Assembly (NCBI GenBank): GCA_029582155.1 | Contig: CM055901.1 | Location: forward strand, 50,721,206 to 50,785,205 | Length of the DNA stretch: 64,000 nt | Direction of reading: 5' to 3' | Source: Panopea generosa | Lineage: Eukaryota > Mollusca > Bivalvia > Adapedonta > Hiatellidae | Shown: positions 59,001-64,000 of the stretch, piece after piece | Position numbering within the stretch: the first letter of the stretch is position 1 | Layout: each line of letters starts with the position of its first letter | Program-made: the position numbers and the translations under genes | Notes under the pieces: model-generated | Seen by the model: the letters and a program-made list of their open reading frames with translations, nothing else | Told to the model about the DNA's origin: nothing | Database searches by the model: none

Positions 59001-62000
59001 TCAATGTTTCTATGTTTTCCCATTGCCAGTATTTTATCACTTCTGTACAGTATTCCAAGTTTGTTCTGTGTGGTACGAACAAATCTATCAATATTTCTAT
59101 GTTTCCCCATTGTCATTATCTTATCACTTCTGTACAGTATTCCAAGTTTGTTCTGTATGGTACGAACTAATCTATCAATGTTTCTATGTTTCCCCATTGT
59201 CATTATTTTATCACTCCTGTACAGTATTCAAAGTTTGTTCTGTATGGTACGTACTAATCTATCAATATTTCTATGTTTTCCCATTGCCAGTATTCTATCA
59301 CTTCTGTACAGTAATCCAAGTTTGTTCTGTATGGTACAAACAAATCTATCAATATTTCTATGTTTCCCCATTGTCAGTATTTTATCACTTCTGTACAGTA
59401 TTCCAAGTTTGTTCTGTTTGGTACGTACTAATCTATCAATAATTCTATGTTTCCCCATTGCCAGTATTTTATCACTTCTGTACAGTATTCGAAGTTTGTT
59501 CTGTATGGTACGTACTAATCTATCAATATTTCTATGTTTTCCCATTGTTAGTATTCTATCACTTCTGTACAGCATTCCAAGTTTGTTCTGTATGGTACGA
59601 ACAAATCTATCAATATTTCTATGTTTCCCCATTGTCATTATTTTATCACTTCTGTACAGTATTCCAAGTTTGTTCTGTATGGTACGAACTAATCTATCAA
59701 TAATTCTATGTTTCCCCATTTTCAGTATTTTATCACTTCTGTACAGTATTCCAAGTTTGTTCTGTATGGTACGTACTAACCTATCAATGTTTCTATGTTT
59801 CCCATTGTTAGTATTTTATCACTCTGAATAGTATTCCAAGTTTGTTCTGTATGGTACGTATTTATATATAAATGTTTCCATGTTTCCCAATTGTCAGTAT
59901 TTTATCACTTCTGTGCAGTATTCAAAGTTTGTTCTGAATGGTACGTACTAATGTATCAATGTTTCTATGTTTCCCCATTGTCAGTATTTTATCACTTCTG
60001 TACAGTAATCCAAGTTTGTTCTCTATGGTACGTACTAACCTATCAATATTTCTATGTGGCCCCATTGTCAGTATTTTATCACTTCTGTACAGTATTCCAT
60101 GTTTATTCTGTACGATACATACTAATCTATCACTGTTTTTTGTTTCCCAATTGTCAGTATTTTATCACTTCTGCACAGTATTCCAAGTTTGTTCTGTATG
60201 GTACGTACTGATCTATCAGTGTTTCTATATTTTCCCATTGCCAGTATTTTATCACTTCTGTACAGTATTCCAAGTTTGTTCTGTATGGTACATACTAATC
60301 TATCAATGTTTCCCATTGCCAGTATTTTATCACTTCTGTACAGTATTCCAAGTTTGTTCTGTATGGTACGTACTAATCTATCAATGTTTTTTTTTTTCCT
60401 ATTGCCAGTATTTTATCACTTCTGTACAGTATTCCAAGTTTGTTCTGTATGATACATACTAATCTATCAATGTTTCTTTGTTTCCCCATTGTCAGTATTT
60501 TATCACTTCTGTACAGTATTCCAAGTTTGTTCTATATGGTACGTACTAATATATCAATGTTTCCATGTTTCCCCCATTGTCATGATACGTACTAATCTAT
60601 CAATGTTTCCCCATTGTCAGTATTTTATCACTTCTGTACAGTATTCCATGTTTATTCTGTACGATACATACTAATCTATCACTGTTTTTTGTTTCCCCAT
60701 TGTCAGTATTTTATCACTGTACAGTGTTCCAAGTTTGTTCTGTATGATACATACTAATCTATCAATGTTTCTTTGTTTTCCCATTGCCAGTATTTTATCA
60801 CTTCTGTACAGTATTCCAAGTTTGTTCTGTATGGTATGTACTAATCTATCAATATTTCTATGTTTCCCCATTGTCAGTATTTTATCACTCCTGTACAGAA
60901 TTCCAAGTTTGTTCTGTATGATACATACTAATCTATCAATGTTTCTTTGTTTCCCCATTGTCAGTATTTTATCACTTCTGTACAGTATTCCAAGTTTGTT
61001 CTATATGGTACGTACTAATATATCAATGTTTCCATGTTTCCCCCATTGTCATGATACGTACTTATCTATCAATGTTTCCCCATTGTCAGTATTTTATCAC
61101 TTCTGTACAGTATTCCATGTTTATTCTGTATGATACATACTAATCTATCACTGTTTTTTGTTTCCCCATTGTCAGTATTTTATCACTGTACAGTGTTCTA
61201 AGTTTGTTCTGTATGATACATACTAATGTATCACTGTTTTTTGTTTCCCCATTGTCAGTATTTTATCACTTCTGTACAGTATTCCAAGTTTGTTCTGTAT
61301 GGTACGTACTCATCTATCAATGTTTCTATGTTTCCCAATTGTCAGTATTTTATCACTTCAGCACAGTATTCCAAGTTTGTTCTGTATGGTACGAACTAAT
61401 CTATCAATAATTCTATGTTTCCCCATTTTCAGTATTTTATCACTTCTGTACAGTATTCCAAGTTTGTTCTGTATGGTACGTACTAACCTATCAATGTTTC
61501 TATGTTCCCCATTGTTAGTATTTTATCACTTCTGAACAGTATTCCAAGTTTGTTCTGTATGGTACGTATTTATATATAAATGTTTCCATGTTTCCGAATT
61601 GTCAGTATTTTATCACTTCTGTGCAGTATTCCAAGTTTGTTCTGAATGGTACATACTAATCTATCAATGTTTCTATGTTTCCCCATTGTCAGTATTTTAT
61701 CACTTCTGTACAGTTTTCCAAGTTTGTTCTGTATGGTACGTACTAATCTATCAATATTTCTATGTGGCCCCATTGTCAGTATTTTATCACTTCTGTACAG
61801 TATTCCATGTTTATTCTGTACGATACATACTAATCTATCACTGTTTTTTGTTTCCCCATTGTCAGTATTTTATCACTGTACAGTGTTCCAAGTTTGTTCT
61901 GTATGGTACGTACTCATCTATCAATGTTTCTGTGTTTCCCAATTGTCAGTATTTTATCACTTCTGCACAGTATTCCAAGTTTGTTCTGTATGGTACGTAC

Positions 62001-63304
62001 TGATCTATCAATGTTTCTATATTTTCCCATTGCCAGTATTTTATCACTTCTGTACAGTATTCCAAGTTTGTTCTGTATGGTACATACTAATCTATCAATG
62101 TTTCCCATTGCCGGTATTTTATCACTTCTGTACAGTATTCCAAGTTTGTTCTGTATGGTACGTACTGATCTATCAATGTTTCTATATTTTCCCATTGCCA
62201 GTATTTTATCACTTCTGTACAGTGTTCCAAGTTTGTTCTGTATGATACATACTAATCTATCAATGTTTCTATGTTTTCCCATTGCCAGTATTTTATCACT
62301 TCTGTACAGTATTCCAAGTTTGTTCTGTATGGTACGTACTAATCTATCAATGTTTTTTTTCCCCATTGCCAGTATTTTATCACTTCTGTACAGTATTCCA
62401 AGTTTGTTCTGTATGGTACATACTAATCTATTAATGTTTTCCCATTGTCAGTATTTTATCACTTCTGTACAGTATTCCAAGTTTGTTCTGTATGATACGT
62501 ACTAATCTATCAATGTTTCTATGTTTTCCCATTGCCAGTATTTTATCACTGTACAGTATTCCAAGTTTGTTCTGTATGGTACGTACTAATTTATCAATAT
62601 TTTGATGTTTTCCCATTGCCAGTATTTTATCACTTCTGTACAGTATTCCACGTTTGTTCTGTATGGTACGAACAAATCTATCAATATTTCTATGTTTCCC
62701 CTTTGTCAGTATTTTATCACTTCTGTACAGTATTCCAAGTTTGTATGTATGTTACGTACTTGTCTATAAATGTTTCTATGTTATCCTATTGTCAGTATTT
62801 TATCACTTCTGTACAGTATTCCAAGTTTGTTCTGTATGGTACGTACTAATTTATCAATGTTTCTATAATTCCCCATTGTCAGTATTTTATCACTTCTGTA
62901 CAGTATTCCAAGTTTGTTCTGTATGGTACGTACTCATCTATCAATGTTTCTATGTTTCCCAATTGTCAGTATTTTATCACTTCTGCACAGTATTCCAAGT
63001 TTGTTCTGTATGGTACGTACTAATCTATAAATTTTTATGTTTCCCCATTGTCAGTATTTTATCACACTTCTGTACGGTATTCCAAGTTTATTCTGTATGG
63101 TACTTACTAATCTACCAATGTTTCTATGTTTCCCCATTGTCAGTATTCTATCACTTCTGTACAGTATTCCAAGTTTGTTCTGTATGGTGAGTACTAATCT
63201 ATCAATGTTTCTATGTTTCCCCTTTGTCAGTATTTTATGTTTCCCCTTTGTCAGTATTTTATCACACTTCTTTACAGTATTCCAAGTTTGTTCTGTATGG
63301 TACG
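56003..63304. repeat. 87-bp satellite array, 7.3 kb, more than 80 copies
   Basis: The unit reads ATGGTACGTACTAATCTATC then AATGTTTCTATGTTTCCCCA then TTGTCAGTATTTTATCACTT then CTGTACAGTATTCCAAGTTT then GTTCTGT, 87 bp. As 87 is 29 codons and the unit has few stops, long frames appear in several phases on both strands (up to 470 codons plus, 324 minus). Frame-shifting indels are common between copies. Marked variants (GTGGCCCC; CTGTTTTTTGTTTCCC; TTTATATATAAATGTTTCC at 57529, 59861, 61569) recur in the same order, showing duplicated multi-unit blocks. Copies decay only at the right end. Confidence 0.97.
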
Positions 63305-64000
63305 CATGTCGTTATTCAAGTTTTTTTGTCGAAATTAATTTTAATACTAACGTTCACTTATGTGCATTATACCTGAGACTTGTTAATGTGGCTCGATGCT
63401 AATTGTTTTAGTACAAATAATGTACTTTTAATTACAAAATATAGTCATCTTTTTATTTTTAATGTGCTTAATTTAGGGGAAGTTGTATATCAATGATTCA
63501 TTTTTTTGGTCATAGTCATTCAATAATAAAGTTAAGAAATATATTTTTAAAAAAAAATTGATTGTTTGTCCAAAGATGATTCAACCTAAGTTGATATATA
63601 AGATATGTTTACTTAAACGCCAATGAACTGTTACCATTTATATGTATTTGGTGTTAAAAGATGTCACATTATTGTTGAATTTGGAGAGTTTTTCTCTTTC
63701 CTCGGCTTATTATCTATGATGACATCTTGCCCAGACTGCAGCATTAGTAGTTGTTTAACGTTTAAAATCAGTTTTTTAAAAAAACGCCATTCTATATTGA
63801 GTGCAGAATTGAAACTCCGTATTGCAGACTTATAGTTCAGTGTTGAATTTTATATTAATTGTTTACATCAATTGTAAAACAAGTTTTTTATATCTTAGAC
63901 AAGGCATGATCGAAGTATTCGTTTGTTTGTAGCATGTTGACAAATTGAAAATATTCTTAATATATTTTCACAAAATCGTCTTATTAATTTGACTAAGTTT
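63305..64000. other. Right flank, no supported feature
   Basis: Unique AT-rich sequence after the satellite. The 70-codon plus frame at 63623-63835 has no recognisable domain. Nothing else could be supported. Confidence 0.45.

Noticed and set aside
58030-59442. 470-codon plus-strand open frame with 29-residue hydrophobic repeats
   Set aside because: It lies entirely in the 87-bp satellite; other phases on both strands are equally open and units carry frame-shifting indels.

Overview
The window looks like a piece of an AT-rich animal genome, most likely from a bivalve mollusc. The evidence is short exons with GT/AG splice sites separated by kilobase introns, many tRNA-derived SINEs, dispersed repeats of the kinds common in bivalve genomes (for example elements starting ACAAGAGGCCCAAGTGGGCC, or ending in a GACAGACC run followed by TTTGTCGGGGGTATAA), small DNA-transposon MITEs, one decayed LINE, and very abundant minisatellites. 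The species cannot be fixed from the sequence alone.

One protein-coding gene is clearly visible. It lies on the minus strand, from about 38,078 down to 719, and continues off the left edge. I reconstructed 11 coding exons (37976-38078, 34238-34327, 32892-33041, 27627-27755, 22309-22452, 19238-19351, 13053-13193, 11031-11162, 9031-9213, 4404-4553, 719-940). Together they give about 517 residues in one continuous frame. Every internal junction is phase 0. Most exons carry one or part of a repeated charged helical module that resembles the N-terminal modules of CSPP1 (centrosome and spindle pole associated protein 1), so I call it CSPP1-like. The 38-kb exon has an ATG in a good initiation context and may hold the start codon. 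No convincing upstream exon was found in the remaining 26 kb.

Region by region: 0.7-38 kb is the gene, with introns filled by minisatellites (48-bp, 46-bp, 31-bp, 52-bp and 84-bp units), SINEs and MITEs. 38-52 kb is gene-poor sequence with nested SINEs and MITEs, a 154-170 bp tandem repeat and a weak candidate promoter near 51.5-51.8 kb. 52.2-53.7 kb is a dead LINE. 54.9-55.9 kb is a 52-bp array and 56.0-63.3 kb is a 7.3-kb satellite of an 87-bp unit. The last 0.7 kb is unremarkable.

The longest open reading frames in the window (up to 470 codons at 58-59.4 kb) are products of the 87-bp satellite, whose period is divisible by three. They are not credible genes. No convincing new multi-gene system was found. 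The points most worth following are the phase-0 one-module-per-exon gene, the splice-site-like motifs amplified inside the arrays, and several clean nested transposon insertions with target-site duplications.
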